Assembly (NCBI GenBank): GCA_015075005.1
Contig: JABTVC010000002.1
Span: 1,036,259-1,100,258, forward strand
Origin: Planctomycetia bacterium
GTDB lineage: Bacteria; Planctomycetota; Brocadiia; Brocadiales; Brocadiaceae
Direction of reading: 5' to 3'
DNA: 64,000 nucleotides
Made by a program: the position numbers and the translations under genes. Within the stretch, counting starts at the first letter, position 1. Each line of letters starts with the position of its first letter. Below are positions 40,901 through 49,304 of the stretch, in pieces. The notes under the pieces are model-generated. The model had not been told where the DNA came from and did not search any database. It saw only the letters and a list, made by a program, of their open reading frames with translations.

Positions 40901-41957
40901 CTCCTATGGCTACTGGGACAGCATGAAGAAAGGCTTGCAAAGCGCTGACCACCTTATTCATGACATCAAACGCATGGAGACAAGCTACCTGGATAAGAAC
41001 AAGCGTGAATATGAATTGACCAAGCATGTTTCGCTTGCTATGTTAGACCCTTTGGCTTTAGTAAAACTCAGAACAACCGGGGTCTGCGATTTTGAAGTGC
41101 CGGAGGTGTTGTATGATATGGACCATCCCTGGCAATACTTCAGAAGGATAAAATCCGTGAGTATCAGTTTGCCTTGTATAGCAGGTACTTATACCTCAGT
41201 GAGTGCAAAGCTGTCGTTGGTCAGCAACAGGTATAGAAAAAATACAAATCCTGATAATATTGCCACAACCGGATATCCCGAAGACACCGGCAATGATGAG
41301 CGCTTTGTATACAATGTTGGAGCTATTCAATCCATTGCTGTTAGCAATGCCCAAAACGACAGCGGCATGTTTGAATTGAATTTTAGAGATGAACGTTACC
41401 TGCCTTTTGAGGGCTGCGGGGCAATAAGTTCCTGGCGTCTTGAACTTCCAAAAGAAGTAAGGCAATTTGACTACAACACCATTTCTGATGTGCTTCTGCA
41501 TGTAAAATATACAGCCAGAGAAGGCGGCAGCAGCTTACGGGGCTTAGCTGAAACTTCATTGCAAGAGAAACTGGAAGAAATTAAACAACAACTAAATGAG
41601 CAGGGTCTCCATATTGCCATTAACATGAAGCACGATATGCCCAATGAATGGCACCTGTTTAAGAAAAACGGAACAGTAGATTTACAAATTGATAAATCAA
41701 AATTGCCCTATTTTGTTCAATCGCTTGATGTAGAAATAGAGAATGTTATGTTCATTGCCCAGGTTAAGAACAACCCAGCTTCCTACTCAATAAATATTGA
41801 TGGTAATACCACCAATTTATCAAGGATTGATGAATGGAAATTGTGTCGGGGAAATAATGCGGACATTGAACTTGATACATCATTTAAATTGTCAGTAGTT
41901 CCGGCACAATTAGGAAATCTTGAAGAATTAATGCTGGTGGTAAAGTATAGTTTCTGA
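34947..41957 (+). CDS. TcA toxin subunit, main part (pore-forming and TcB-binding)
   Basis: An uninterrupted frame whose first usable start codon is TTG 35001 (2318 residues from there); it really continues from the upstream fragments, so TcA totals ~3050 residues. Features (numbered from 35001): alpha-helical shell, ~1-800; ABC-toxin/neuraminidase-like and receptor-binding region, ~870-1450; linker; and a pore-forming region ~1800-1960. The pore region is Gly/Ala-rich (AHGFGGSPAVDASFGG) and then coiled coil (RRFDDWKLQERLAKKELLQI, FMRSKFTNKELYDWMIGQIS). The TcB-binding domain is ~2020-2318 (PCIAGTYTSVSAKLSLVSNR, FEGCGAISSWRLELP). TcA pentamers bind cells and inject the TcC effector. This is the partner of the fusion at 19.3-26.9 kb. 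Confidence 0.93.
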   Translation, partial: KAVCKIVHTGGNNYKVFRLRQTLSSAEELAAAPEYVNANAYDALRTNAYAFQLPFDLNHTEGKAYFTRFDISRAELMKDFQSAGNPADEAIAAEKLGLTDAERKLMVTPDAANQQKYWNTTAATASDEMKVVDTFLTKTGLTYKELVLLLSLRFIDPAKNLFIKHLDLTCDTTKKEMVNLNDVALDRIHRFLRLQKKTGWKFEVLDEVISQSKLGNGQLDDTCLIKASGLLKLSGETGIKITELVGFYGEIPHKELMENGTVPLYHQIFLNKAKNGFIDEGLLPEKVDGSQLLSNFKSSLSVCLQIKEQDLEFKLLPLLPDGNLTFSNLSYLYAASRLMKKTKLKIDDFAILTKLTGLNISDSPEKTLEFVEAVTDSKKSPLKTADVKFMLQHKATNLADREIKDDKITQVLEKLQKDCQGNFSANKSPFDANLSADEQKETLQNALSKLSGIGEEDVKTFIKFIDRDWTSANNAKTFTDDKLNDLFDTTQIKNKIDALAAAPGPDISNEQKGLVNVFLDAISAYQLHVSKQSILEQMLATTFKADSELVKIVLKYAILKQPAPGTSLLSDILLSDTLIDTDITHVTPILPPITNVAFPDQYRALRLTHKVFPLINSFRLSNQEVAWLFENNITLGWLEWDSIPYETGQTAIDYAKYAAFAEMINLAKQLTPVPNPADAEHPITFLTIAEMLLPASGTMRNQFIEAFSLLTGYIKEDVDTVDAHLFPVFDLSNYRDAKTWKSISDCAEHLRKLGSNVVQVKEYIKSVLTSTDTHLLRTALKARYDEDTWLSTLKEIMDAVRSQKRDALVAYLLTVNPEMKDENDLYDYFLVDVEMEACMPSSRIVQAHGTIQLFVQRCLMGLEPKAAAVVNNDKSWEQWKWMKNYRVWEANRKVFLYPENWIEAELRDDKSFLFTELENELLQNELTEFTAEEALIKYLEKLDNIAFLEVVATWYQSDIKTMHVFARTKGGDPAIYYYRKFEQERYWTPWEKVELDITGDHLLAFVRNNRLCLAWPMFSEEPDPNPKAKMPDQTNTTTPQPINKPERKLKIQLAISEFANKKWQPKKISKDGILTPSNFTVDENVLRRDKYNMMYFEIGQQVWLFSSSLSHGQEQHKLNGVFNIAGCKGYPELVPNFTEHKFPDFLPDFKDTLLTSQRYIEQDKVNPNDLSVKNGISFFSFYEILGKTPGTFRLSYPHQLTKIDLVALLFQYLTMYAYGTDKGYLRDRSIKFPLGTLLPYFKEDSNHAYVIIPGFYEREKEQETADSSVVNRTGSHVMQLIEDIIALFNKYIAKYKADPGQDINALIQELVADNDYQQIVNELKVYASLSYGEQFKNMYHPLICSLRKKLYRDGIPELMKRETQLQKTNFDFETHYSPNSAIVPKTYLIRESGVDTLSYPVEDLDFTSDGSYSAYNWELFFHVPFMLATRLTKNQRFEEALTWFHYMFNPTGALEGTAPQKYWVTKPFYLTHDSDYVNQRIDTLLYKIAAPNTPERKELEFAIDQWRTKPFKPHVVARFRPVAYQKALLMKYIDNLTEWGDYLFRQDTMESIVQATQMYILADKLLGPKPRIIPPAIKAPYESYDQMEAKLDAFGNALIDLENILPDLSALPEGGAELPPAPVTLSMLYFCIPKNDKMLEYWDRIADRLFKIRHCQNIDGVERSLALFAPPIDPGMLVRAAAAGLDISFILAGINAPTPYYRFNVLSQKATELAQEVRGLGSSLLQALEKKDAEAMSLLRSELEIKVLNAAKDMKLLQIKEAKEQIEILKRTKAVTEERNIYYSKIEKIISNEQLNLDKLSESNVFQTAAQVVQVLGGIYSLIPDFKIGAHGFGGSPAVDASFGGVTLSRAANAAADVLNILSRIASYEASRASTLGGYDRRFDDWKLQERLAKKELLQIDKQIVAAEIRKEIAETDLKNHELQIDNAKKTDEFMRSKFTNKELYDWMIGQISSVYFRAYQLAHDFAKKAERSYRFELGNDDSFISYGYWDSMKKGLQSADHLIHDIKRMETSYLDKNKREYELTKHVSLAMLDPLALVKLRTTGVCDFEVPEVLYDMDHPWQYFRRIKSVSISLPCIAGTYTSVSAKLSLVSNRYRKNTNPDNIATTGYPEDTGNDERFVYNVGAIQSIAVSNAQNDSGMFELNFRDERYLPFEGCGAISSWRLELPKEVRQFDYNTISDVLLHVKYTAREGGSSLRGLAETSLQEKLEEIKQQLNEQGLHIAINMKHDMPNEWHLFKKNGTVDLQIDKSKLPYFVQSLDVEIENVMFIAQVKNNPASYSINIDGNTTNLSRIDEWKLCRGNNADIELDTSFKLSVVPAQLGNLEELMLVVKYSF

Positions 41958-42060
41958 TCATTACTCAGTTGGGTAACATATTTACGAGAATAATTTACGT
42001 TTTCAGACGTAAGAGGTGTTTTGTAAATGTATTGTATAACAATTTCTCATTAAGGATATT

Positions 42061-42501
42061 ATGAAACCCATCAACCATTTTGGTGTATCTGTTATTACGG
42101 GTGTTGCGACCTTTTTAGCAACCAGGACAATTTCACCGAGTATTGCATGTTTTCTGATAGGATGGTTAGTAGACGTCGATCATATATGGGATTTTTATGC
42201 AAACGGGTGTAGAGGTTTCAGCATTAAAAGATTTGGGAATGCTATGGACAATGGTAAAATAAAAAGGGCTAGTTTTTATTTTCACAGTTATGAGCTTTTA
42301 TTGCTATTGGTATCTCTGTGTTTTATTACGCATTTTAACTATTTGTTATCCTTTGCAACCCTGGGATTTGCAATTCATTTGTTTCTTGACCAGATATGTA
42401 ATCCCGTAAAGCCTCTCACGTACTTTCTTACGTATCGGATATTGAATGACTGTAAAACAGAAATTATTTTCAAAATAAACCCCAAATTGAAAGCACCGTA
42501 A
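42061..42501 (+). CDS. YdjM/DUF457-like integral membrane protein
   Basis: 146 residues with three to four hydrophobic segments. Conserved polar groups lie at the membrane edge: DVDHIWD (~39-45), FYFHSYE (~77-83) and FAIHLFLDQ (~104-112). This fits the YdjM/LexA-regulated predicted metal-dependent membrane hydrolase family. It is preceded by ~100 bases after TcA on the same strand with no terminator seen, so read-through is possible. Substrate unknown. Confidence 0.6.
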   Translation: MKPINHFGVSVITGVATFLATRTISPSIACFLIGWLVDVDHIWDFYANGCRGFSIKRFGNAMDNGKIKRASFYFHSYELLLLLVSLCFITHFNYLLSFATLGFAIHLFLDQICNPVKPLTYFLTYRILNDCKTEIIFKINPKLKAP

Positions 42502-42503
42502 AT

Positions 42504-42950
42504 CTAAAATTTTAATCCCAGGTCTTTGCTCATTTGGAAGTCATCCTCAACCTTTCGTCCCGTTGTCGTTAAGCAGTTTCCAATCATTGTGCTATTGGCG
42601 ACTGCATAAAACATCCACGACTGCAAGTCTCTCGGATTCCTTTCGCGACCTCCTGCAATCTTAATTTCCTTATCGGGTAAAACGAACCGAAATGCGGAAA
42701 TAATTTTGAGCGCCTCTCTTGGTGTCAGGGGAATCTGATCCTCCAGGGGTGTACCAGACAGGGGATGTAAAAAATTGAGGGGAACGACATCGACATCTAA
42801 CATTTTTAAGGTAAATGCGAGGTCAATACGGTCATCCATTCCTTCTCCGATACCAAAAATTGCTCCGCTGCATATTTCTAATCCAACTTCCTTTGCACTG
42901 CAAATGGTGTTTACCCGGTCATTAAAGGTATGCGTTGAACACACGCATGT
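42504..42950 (-). pseudogene. bioB: Biotin synthase, C-terminal half only
   Basis: The frame from ~42,945 to the stop at 42504 reads CSTHTFNDRVNTICSAKEVGLEICSG, LNFLHPLSGTPLE and KIAGGRERNPRD (the conserved GGR-E region), a typical BioB C-terminus of ~146 residues. The N-terminal half with the radical-SAM CxxxCxxC motif is missing. The breakpoint coincides with the 30-base repeat at 42946-42975, after which the adenosine-kinase gene begins at once. BioB makes biotin from dethiobiotin with two Fe-S clusters; this fragment cannot. Confidence 0.85.
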
Positions 42951-42975
42951 ATTTAGATTTATGCGGGTAATTTGT
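42946..42975 (+). repeat. 30-base dispersed repeat, copy B, at the bioB breakpoint
   Basis: 29 of 30 bases identical to 31184-31213 and in the same orientation. It lies exactly where the biotin synthase gene loses its 5' half. Confidence 0.75.
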
Positions 42976-42986
42976 TTAGAATCATG

Positions 42987-43472
42987 TCATAATTTATAAC
43001 CGATTTTACGGAGAAATTGCTTGCGGTTTTGGACGTCCTTCTCGTCCTCAACACCCTTAGGGCTATACCCATCAATGACGCCCAATATACCCCGACCTTG
43101 TTCAGTTTCAGCCACGATAACTTGCACAGGATTGGCCGTTGCACAAAAAACAGCACAAACTTCCTGGCAAGCCTTAACAGCGTTCAGTACATTTACAGGA
43201 AACGCCTCTTTCATGAGGATGACAAAGGTATGACCGGCTCCGATATTTCTGGCATTTTGAATGGCGCTCTCCCTGAGAGAGCCGTCATTTCCTTCCGCCC
43301 TGACAAGACATGGACCGGAGGCCTCACAGAAGGCAATACCAAACTTAATACCTGGTAGAGCATTCATCATGACCTCATATAAGTCTTCCACCGTTTTAAT
43401 AAAATGGGTTTGCCCAATAATGATATTAGACCTATCGGGGATTTGCATGGCAACAGTCTTCATTTCCATCAT
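42987..43472 (-). CDS. Adenosine-specific kinase family protein
   Basis: 161 residues, usual length. Family segments: SNIIIGQTHFIKTVEDLYE, PGIKFGIAFCEASGPCLVR, GAGHTFVILMKEAFPVNVL and VIDGYSPKGVE. The fold binds adenosine or AMP; the biological reaction is not well settled. Its ATG lies 3 bases after the stop of the inactive M16 gene, so it is the third gene of the 46.6-43.0 kb operon. Confidence 0.88.
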   Translation of the reverse strand: MMEMKTVAMQIPDRSNIIIGQTHFIKTVEDLYEVMMNALPGIKFGIAFCEASGPCLVRAEGNDGSLRESAIQNARNIGAGHTFVILMKEAFPVNVLNAVKACQEVCAVFCATANPVQVIVAETEQGRGILGVIDGYSPKGVEDEKDVQNRKQFLRKIGYKL

Positions 43473-43475
43473 AGT

Positions 43476-44966
43476 TTATTTCAACTCTATGACATTGACC
43501 TTTCCAAAACTGTCAAGGGGTTTGTCAAATTTTTCTTTATCGCCAACCACGAGGACCTTGATCTCGTCCGGGTGCAGATATTTCCTGGCAACACGCTGTA
43601 CATCTTCCTGGGTGACTGCCTGAACATTATCCAGATACGTTTCGAGATAATTCAAAGGCAATTCTTCATATTCAATATCAACCTTCTGTCCCACAATGCT
43701 GGCGCTGGTCGTGAATCGAAAAACAAATTGATTCATAAAGGTTTCTTTGGCCTGGGCTAATTCGTCTTTGTCAACCGGCATTTTACGAATTTTGTCGAGC
43801 TCCTCCAGTGCGATTGAAATAGCGCGGTTGGTAGACTCTAATTTGGTCTGACACGAGATAAAGAACATGCCGATGTCCCGTGAGGTCTGAAAAGCACTGT
43901 AAGCTGAGTAGGCGAGTCCTTCATCCGAACGGATCCTGCCAGGAATACGGGCAGTAAAGCTTCCGCCACCTAAAATAAAATTCATTATCATAACGGGGAA
44001 ATAATCCTGGCTCTTGCGGTGTATTCCCAGATGTCCCATGAGCACGTTTGCCTGATTAATATCCTTATATACATAATATACTGACTTTTCAAAGCGTTTT
44101 TCGACCTTAGGTACCTCAGGGAAAAGAATTTCTTCTTTTTTCCATCCTGCAAATGCAGTGTTCAGTTTCCTGATAATCTCCTGCTTATTAAAATCGCCGG
44201 AGATACCAAGAATAATATTGTTGGGATGGAAATATTTCTTGTGGAATGCGACCATATCATTCCGGGTAATTTTTTCAATAGATTCAAGGGTTCCTTCAAC
44301 CTTTCTGTTGTATGGGTGCTTACTATCATACATAATCTTGCGAAATTCCCTACCGGCAATTTGCGAGGGATTGTCGTTTTCACGCCGAATTGATTCTATG
44401 GCTTCATCCTTTCGCATCCTGATCTTATCTTCGGGAAATGCTGGATTCATGAGCACATCTGCAAAGATATTTAACCCTTTATCGATATCTTTCTTCAGTG
44501 TAGATAAACTTGCACTGCCTGATTCGCGATCGATGGATGTTTCCACGGCGGCCGCCATAAATTCAAGCTCTTCGTTCATCTTATCAGCCGGCATGGATAC
44601 GGTACCACCGTTTCTCATCACATATCCTGTCAGGCTTGCTAATCCAGCCTTTTCCATTGGTTCATACACTGCACCGGTTCTGATGCGTGCTGTAATATTA
44701 AACAATGGCAGGTCGTGATCCTCCAGCAGGTATAAAATCATCCCATTTTCCAGGACAACTCTGTCCACTTTTGAGGGGACAAAATTGAGTGGTTTAAATT
44801 TAAAACCTGAAACAATCTTTGCCCCTTCAGACTCAGGCTTCCCCGTGGAGGGTACTGCGATATGTTCATGCCCTTGCGGCTGTGCAACGAGATTTGGGGA
44901 GCAGACAAGAGAAAAAAAGTACGCCAGGAATATTGCAGAAAATAAAGCATAGTTGTTTTTGTTCAC
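43476..44966 (-). CDS. M16 peptidase-like subunit lacking the zinc motif
   Basis: 496 residues with a signal peptide (~1-28) and a His-rich QGHEH just after it. The M16 fold is clear (VLENGMILYLLEDHDLPLFN; RIRSDEGLAYSAYSAF), but the HxxEH position reads GLASLTGYVMRNGG, so zinc cannot bind. This is the non-catalytic partner of a heterodimeric M16 protease. It keeps the Arg/Tyr-containing segment that completes the partner's active site. It lies 62 bases downstream of the active subunit gene. Confidence 0.88.
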   Translation of the reverse strand: MNKNNYALFSAIFLAYFFSLVCSPNLVAQPQGHEHIAVPSTGKPESEGAKIVSGFKFKPLNFVPSKVDRVVLENGMILYLLEDHDLPLFNITARIRTGAVYEPMEKAGLASLTGYVMRNGGTVSMPADKMNEELEFMAAAVETSIDRESGSASLSTLKKDIDKGLNIFADVLMNPAFPEDKIRMRKDEAIESIRRENDNPSQIAGREFRKIMYDSKHPYNRKVEGTLESIEKITRNDMVAFHKKYFHPNNIILGISGDFNKQEIIRKLNTAFAGWKKEEILFPEVPKVEKRFEKSVYYVYKDINQANVLMGHLGIHRKSQDYFPVMIMNFILGGGSFTARIPGRIRSDEGLAYSAYSAFQTSRDIGMFFISCQTKLESTNRAISIALEELDKIRKMPVDKDELAQAKETFMNQFVFRFTTSASIVGQKVDIEYEELPLNYLETYLDNVQAVTQEDVQRVARKYLHPDEIKVLVVGDKEKFDKPLDSFGKVNVIELK

Positions 44967-45028
44967 GTTAAAATCTCCCGAGTTTCTAATCTTTCAATGT
45001 ATCGTAGAAAAATGCTGGCAACCGATAT

Positions 45029-46573
45029 TTAATAGGTAACTGCCGATTTTTCCGGCCTATTATTTTCCTTCGTTTCTTTCATCTTCGTGTTATTTTCTTT
45101 CTTCACAAGGATAGCCACGGTGCGGTTACTCTTCGTAAAGTATTTCTTAGCAACCCTCATTACGTCCTCTTTAGTAACCTGTGCAACCTTGTCGAGAAAA
45201 GTGTTAATGTAGCGCCAATCGGAAAGAACTTCAAAATGGCCTATTTCATTAGCAAGTCCAGAGGCAGAGTTAAGATCCCGAATAAAATCTGCTTCCAGCT
45301 GGTTTTTGATTTTTTGCAGTTCCCAATCAGAAGGTGGAGCGATTTTCAGTTTTTCAATTTCCTCATACATGGCAGATTCCACCTCTGCCACGGTATGAGG
45401 TGCCCGTGGTGCAGCAAGAAAGGTAAACGTATCAGGATATTTACCAATTCCATCGTACGCATGAGCCATGACGGCAATGCGGTTATCTTCAATCATGGAT
45501 TTATACAATCTCGACGTCCGTCCATCAGAAAGAAGAGAGCTTACGACATCCAGCGCATAGAGGTCGGGGTGGCCGATCGCCGGTATGTGATAGGAAATAG
45601 CTATGTAGGGATTCGATTCAAACTCTATCTCGACCCGCCGTTCTCCTTTCTGTTCTGGTTCAACGGTTTTCACGGCCGGAGGTGCAGATTGGCCTGGAAT
45701 ATTACCAAAGTACTTTTCTACCAGTTTTATTGAGTCTGCAGAGTTAAAGTCGCCCACCATAACGATTACCGCATTATTAGGGGCATAATATCTCTTGAAA
45801 TATTCGGACGTTTCTGCCTTGGTAATATTTTGTACGTCGGATCTCCAGCCGATAGTTGGCCAGCGATAAGGATGAGCAATGAAGGCCACCGCATTTAATT
45901 GTTCCATCAGCAGGCCAAATGGACTGTTTTCTGTCCTGAGTCTCCTTTCTTCCATAACAACGTCCCGCTCAGAATAAAATTCCCTGAGCACGAGATTTTT
46001 CATGCGATCGGATTCAATAAACGCCCATAATTCTAATTTATTTGCTGGCAAATCACAGAAATAATATGTTCCGTCGGAACTTGTTGCAGCATTAAGTCCT
46101 GAAGCTCCGTGTCGCAGATATAAGGAAAAAACCTCATCTTTTACCACCAAATCCCTGAGTTTTTGTCTCACTTCATTCAATTCCTTTTCAAGGAATTCGA
46201 TCTTTTTCCTGTCGGTAGCTTTCACATGAGTTTTTTCTGCAGATTTCCATAACCAATTCATCTTCCCTGTCAAGTAAAGGTTTTCGGCGGTGTAATCCCT
46301 GGTACTGAACATCTTTGTGCCTTTAAACATCATATGCTCAAACAGGTGTGAAACTCCGGTAATCCCCGGTCGCTCATCGACAGAGCCCACCTTATAATTA
46401 ATACGAACACATACGATAGGTACGTCATGCTTCTCCAGCATGAGTAATGTTAAACCGTTTTTAAGCACATACTCTTTTACGTCAAGCTTCAGGGGGTCCG
46501 CAAATACTCCACCTGCAAAAAACACGACAAACGCGAAGACTGAAAGAACCCATACCGGTGACTTTTTTTCCAT
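45029..46573 (-). CDS. M16 zinc metallopeptidase, catalytic subunit
   Basis: The ATG at 46573 is preferred over 46591 because AGGAG lies just upstream of it and the 46591 ATG overlaps that site. 514 residues; signal peptide ending around GVFA. The HxxEH motif is SHLFEHMMFKG and the third ligand region is ERDVVMEERR. An insertion follows HxxEH (~90-150, charged, KKIEFLEKELNEVRQKLRD, coiled-coil). It pairs with the inactive subunit downstream, as in bacterial split M16 proteases. A different architecture from the single-chain enzyme at 4.2 kb. Confidence 0.9.
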   Translation of the reverse strand: MEKKSPVWVLSVFAFVVFFAGGVFADPLKLDVKEYVLKNGLTLLMLEKHDVPIVCVRINYKVGSVDERPGITGVSHLFEHMMFKGTKMFSTRDYTAENLYLTGKMNWLWKSAEKTHVKATDRKKIEFLEKELNEVRQKLRDLVVKDEVFSLYLRHGASGLNAATSSDGTYYFCDLPANKLELWAFIESDRMKNLVLREFYSERDVVMEERRLRTENSPFGLLMEQLNAVAFIAHPYRWPTIGWRSDVQNITKAETSEYFKRYYAPNNAVIVMVGDFNSADSIKLVEKYFGNIPGQSAPPAVKTVEPEQKGERRVEIEFESNPYIAISYHIPAIGHPDLYALDVVSSLLSDGRTSRLYKSMIEDNRIAVMAHAYDGIGKYPDTFTFLAAPRAPHTVAEVESAMYEEIEKLKIAPPSDWELQKIKNQLEADFIRDLNSASGLANEIGHFEVLSDWRYINTFLDKVAQVTKEDVMRVAKKYFTKSNRTVAILVKKENNTKMKETKENNRPEKSAVTY

Positions 46574-46888
46574 TTTTTGCACACTCCTCATTGTTTTGCT
46601 AAGTAACGAGAAACTCGCTGTTGTAGATGTAGGAATTTTAAGACGAAAGGTAACTCATTTGCAACGTAATTTTAAAAAAATCATTACAACTTGTATTCAA
46701 TTACTTAGTCTTTACAACATGCCAGGTCTATAGAAAGTTTCAAGATAATCATAATGGATGGCATGAGGAAATGGCTCTTGAATGTAAGGTATATTCGTGT
46801 TAATATTGCAGACAAGATAGGTAAGTCTGAATAATACTGTGATGGATACGAGGAGCATTTTTAAAAATATTACGAGGAGTCTGACATT

Positions 46889-47824
46889 ATGAAAAAAGGA
46901 AGAAAACTGATTTTAACAGCATGTGCCTCTGTTTTTTTACTTTGGGCGGGACACACAGGTAATGCAGGTGAGCTAAAGCATGACGTAAATGCGGCAAAAC
47001 AGTTAGAAATTATCAGGAAAAATTTAAGCAGCCTGACCGAAATGAAATATACGGATGCGAAGAAGTATTATGAGGATGCGCTTAAAGATCTCAACGCATT
47101 AATTGAAAAACATGCGAAAACAGAGGAGGCATTAGAAGCAAAATTTTATATTGGCGTTGTTTACAATGAAATGCGTAATTTTGAAGAGGCAATTAAATGC
47201 TTTGACACCGTGCTGAGTCAGGGAGAAATGGATAAGAATTTTAAGGCGCGGACATTGTATTTTATGACAAAGGCACTGATAGCAAAGGGCGATATTGCAA
47301 GGGCGAAAGATACCGTAGCAGAGTTAAAGCAGATCGAGCCAAGGGCTGCCGATGGTTTTAGACAGCAATTGGGCAGTATGGTACGTATCGGTATGGATGC
47401 TCCAATGTTTAATGTGGCAGATTTTCAGGGAAAGCCTGTCGACTTGTCAAAATACAAAGGAAGCATAGTTGTTCTGGATTTTTGGGCAACGTGGTGTGAT
47501 CCCTGTATACGGGAATTTCCTAAACTAAAAAATGTGTATAGCAAGTTTAAGGACAAAGGGGTACTGTTCATCGGTATAAGTCTGGATGATGACATTGAGG
47601 ATTTGCGTGGATTTGTAAAGCATGAAGAAGTGAAATGGCCTCAGGTGTTTGACGGGAAGCGGTGGAAAGGTTTGATCCCCTCACTCTATAGCATACAGAT
47701 CATACCCACTATGGTTGTTCTGGACCAAGAAAACAAGGTGCGCTATATCGGGGGAGATATAGAAAACGTTACGCAAATAGTTACTTCGCTCCTTTCAGAA
47801 CCAAAGAAACTCCCCTTGTTTTGA
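46889..47824 (+). CDS. Exported TPR-thioredoxin (TlpA-like) protein
   Basis: 311 residues. Signal peptide (~1-25, GHTGNAG), then tetratricopeptide helices (~45-150: ALEAKFYIGVVYNEMRNFEE). The TlpA/ResA-type thioredoxin domain (~170-305) carries the redox motif W-Cys203-D-P-Cys206 in FWATWCDPC and the cis-Pro in IQIIPTMVVLD. It probably reduces disulfides in the periplasm, perhaps for cytochrome c maturation. It is divergent from the M16 operon; the start is supported by ACGAGGAG. Confidence 0.9.
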   Translation: MKKGRKLILTACASVFLLWAGHTGNAGELKHDVNAAKQLEIIRKNLSSLTEMKYTDAKKYYEDALKDLNALIEKHAKTEEALEAKFYIGVVYNEMRNFEEAIKCFDTVLSQGEMDKNFKARTLYFMTKALIAKGDIARAKDTVAELKQIEPRAADGFRQQLGSMVRIGMDAPMFNVADFQGKPVDLSKYKGSIVVLDFWATWCDPCIREFPKLKNVYSKFKDKGVLFIGISLDDDIEDLRGFVKHEEVKWPQVFDGKRWKGLIPSLYSIQIIPTMVVLDQENKVRYIGGDIENVTQIVTSLLSEPKKLPLF

Positions 47825-47850
47825 TAAGGATGAAAGAACCTGGTTTGGCT

Positions 47851-48198
47851 TTATGGGAATCCTTCAATTCCCAGTTGCTTACTGAACTGTATTACCAGTA
47901 ATAAAATCCCAAATACAATTACAGCAATTATTAAAATCCAATCTTTCTTTTTTTTGTCGGTTTCCTGTGGTGTATATGATAAGGCAGGAGACTTTTCTCC
48001 TGAGGACACTTTCATTCCGGCATCAGCCGATTCAGGGTCAGCTTGTAATGGTTTAAGTTTTGTTTTTGTATGCTTATCCGGAAGGAAAGGTGTCGTCTTT
48101 TTCTGATCAGGGGATGTAATGGTCAAAAATTCGCCACAGAAACGGCACTTAATGGCCTCGTCCTTGATTTCCTCTGCACAATAAGGACATTTTTTCAT
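47851..48198 (-). CDS. Zinc-ribbon membrane-anchored protein
   Basis: 115 residues. The N-terminal [23 protein letters not shown] is a double-CxxC zinc ribbon. A polar linker is followed by one transmembrane helix (~90-110) near the C-terminus. The start codon overlaps the stop of the TPR/proline-rich gene by 4 bases, indicating co-translation. Confidence 0.8.
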   Translation of the reverse strand: MKKCPYCAEEIKDEAIKCRFCGEFLTITSPDQKKTTPFLPDKHTKTKLKPLQADPESADAGMKVSSGEKSPALSYTPQETDKKKKDWILIIAVIVFGILLLVIQFSKQLGIEGFP

Positions 48199-49261
48199 AA
48201 TCTTTTCCTTTTGCTTTTAACGAAATATATACTTAAAAAGGCAACAATACATAGCCAGATTTGGACAGTCACGACGTAGTAAAGAATGCCTTTCACAAGC
48301 TTGCCAACATATGTTCCCTTCCATTTTTCCGTGCTCTTTTTTAGAGGGCTCCGAAACAAAGCAGAACCCATTATCTTGAATGGCTTAAAAAGCTTTTTGT
48401 ATATAGGGTCTTTTTTGTCTACCTTGATGTAAGGCGACTTATATTCCGTTTCAACCTTTGCAGAAGGTTTCTCTTCCACAGGAGGCTTGTAAGTCTCCAT
48501 GGGTTTTCTTTCAAGCGGTATGGTTGCTAAAGGTGAGTATCTCTGTCCATGCGCAAGAGGATTGACTTTTTGTGGTGGGTATACGGGTCTTGTCTCTCCG
48601 GATATCTCCCTGGGACTTTCAGTTTTTGGAGGTTTGGTTTCTGCAACCTTTGTATCAGGAGATGCCACTTCCGAAGATCTGGTTTCCGAAGCACTTGTAT
48701 CAGGGGATGTTGCTTCCTGAGGTCTGGTTTTTGCGGGCTGAGAAGATTCCACCCTTGTTTCCGGTGGCTGGGATTCTTCCGGTTTTGTTTTTTCCTCCGG
48801 TTCTTCCCTTTGCGGCGGAGTTACAGGCTTTACTACCCGGGGAGAACCTCCTGCCATACTCTGCATACGTTCTTCAATTAATTTTTTATATTTTTGCAGT
48901 TCTTCCTCTGCCTTATCGTTCATGCCCAGTTTTTTATATGCCAACCAAAGCCGCTGATAGGCCTCAACGTATTCTGGTTTAATCCTGGTAACCTTGGTAA
49001 ATTCCTTAACGGCATCATCAAACATGTTTTGTCTGAAGTAGATACTCCCCAAACCAAAGTGCGCTTCAGCATGGTTAGGGTTAATCTCTATCACGGTCTT
49101 GAGCATTTCCAGGATTGATCCAATTTCCCCAATTTGTACAAGTTATATGCATCGAGGTAGTACTTATTTGCATCATCATCTCTGTCGGCAAAAACAGGTT
49201 GTACGGAAAGTAAACCTATAGAGACAAAACTAGTAATGAATAGGAGGAAACATTTTCTCAT
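48195..49261 (-). pseudogene. TPR protein with proline-rich linker and C-terminal membrane helix, frameshifted
   Basis: ATG 49261 starts a signal peptide (MRKCFLLFITSFVSIGLLSV) and the first TPR (YLDAYNLYKLGKLDQS). The frame then shifts at ~49,108; one T added (TCCTGG to TCCTTGG) restores EMLKTVIEINPNHAEAHFG. Two TPRs follow, then a Pro/Glu/Thr/Ser-rich linker with repeated ETRSSE/PDT/ETKPPKT units (~120-215), a basic region and a terminal hydrophobic helix with KSKRKRL. Total ~355 residues. The linker may span the cell envelope. Confidence 0.7.
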
Positions 49262-49304
49262 GCTATAATAATAACTATTTTGTGCTGCTGATACAAAATA
49301 AATT

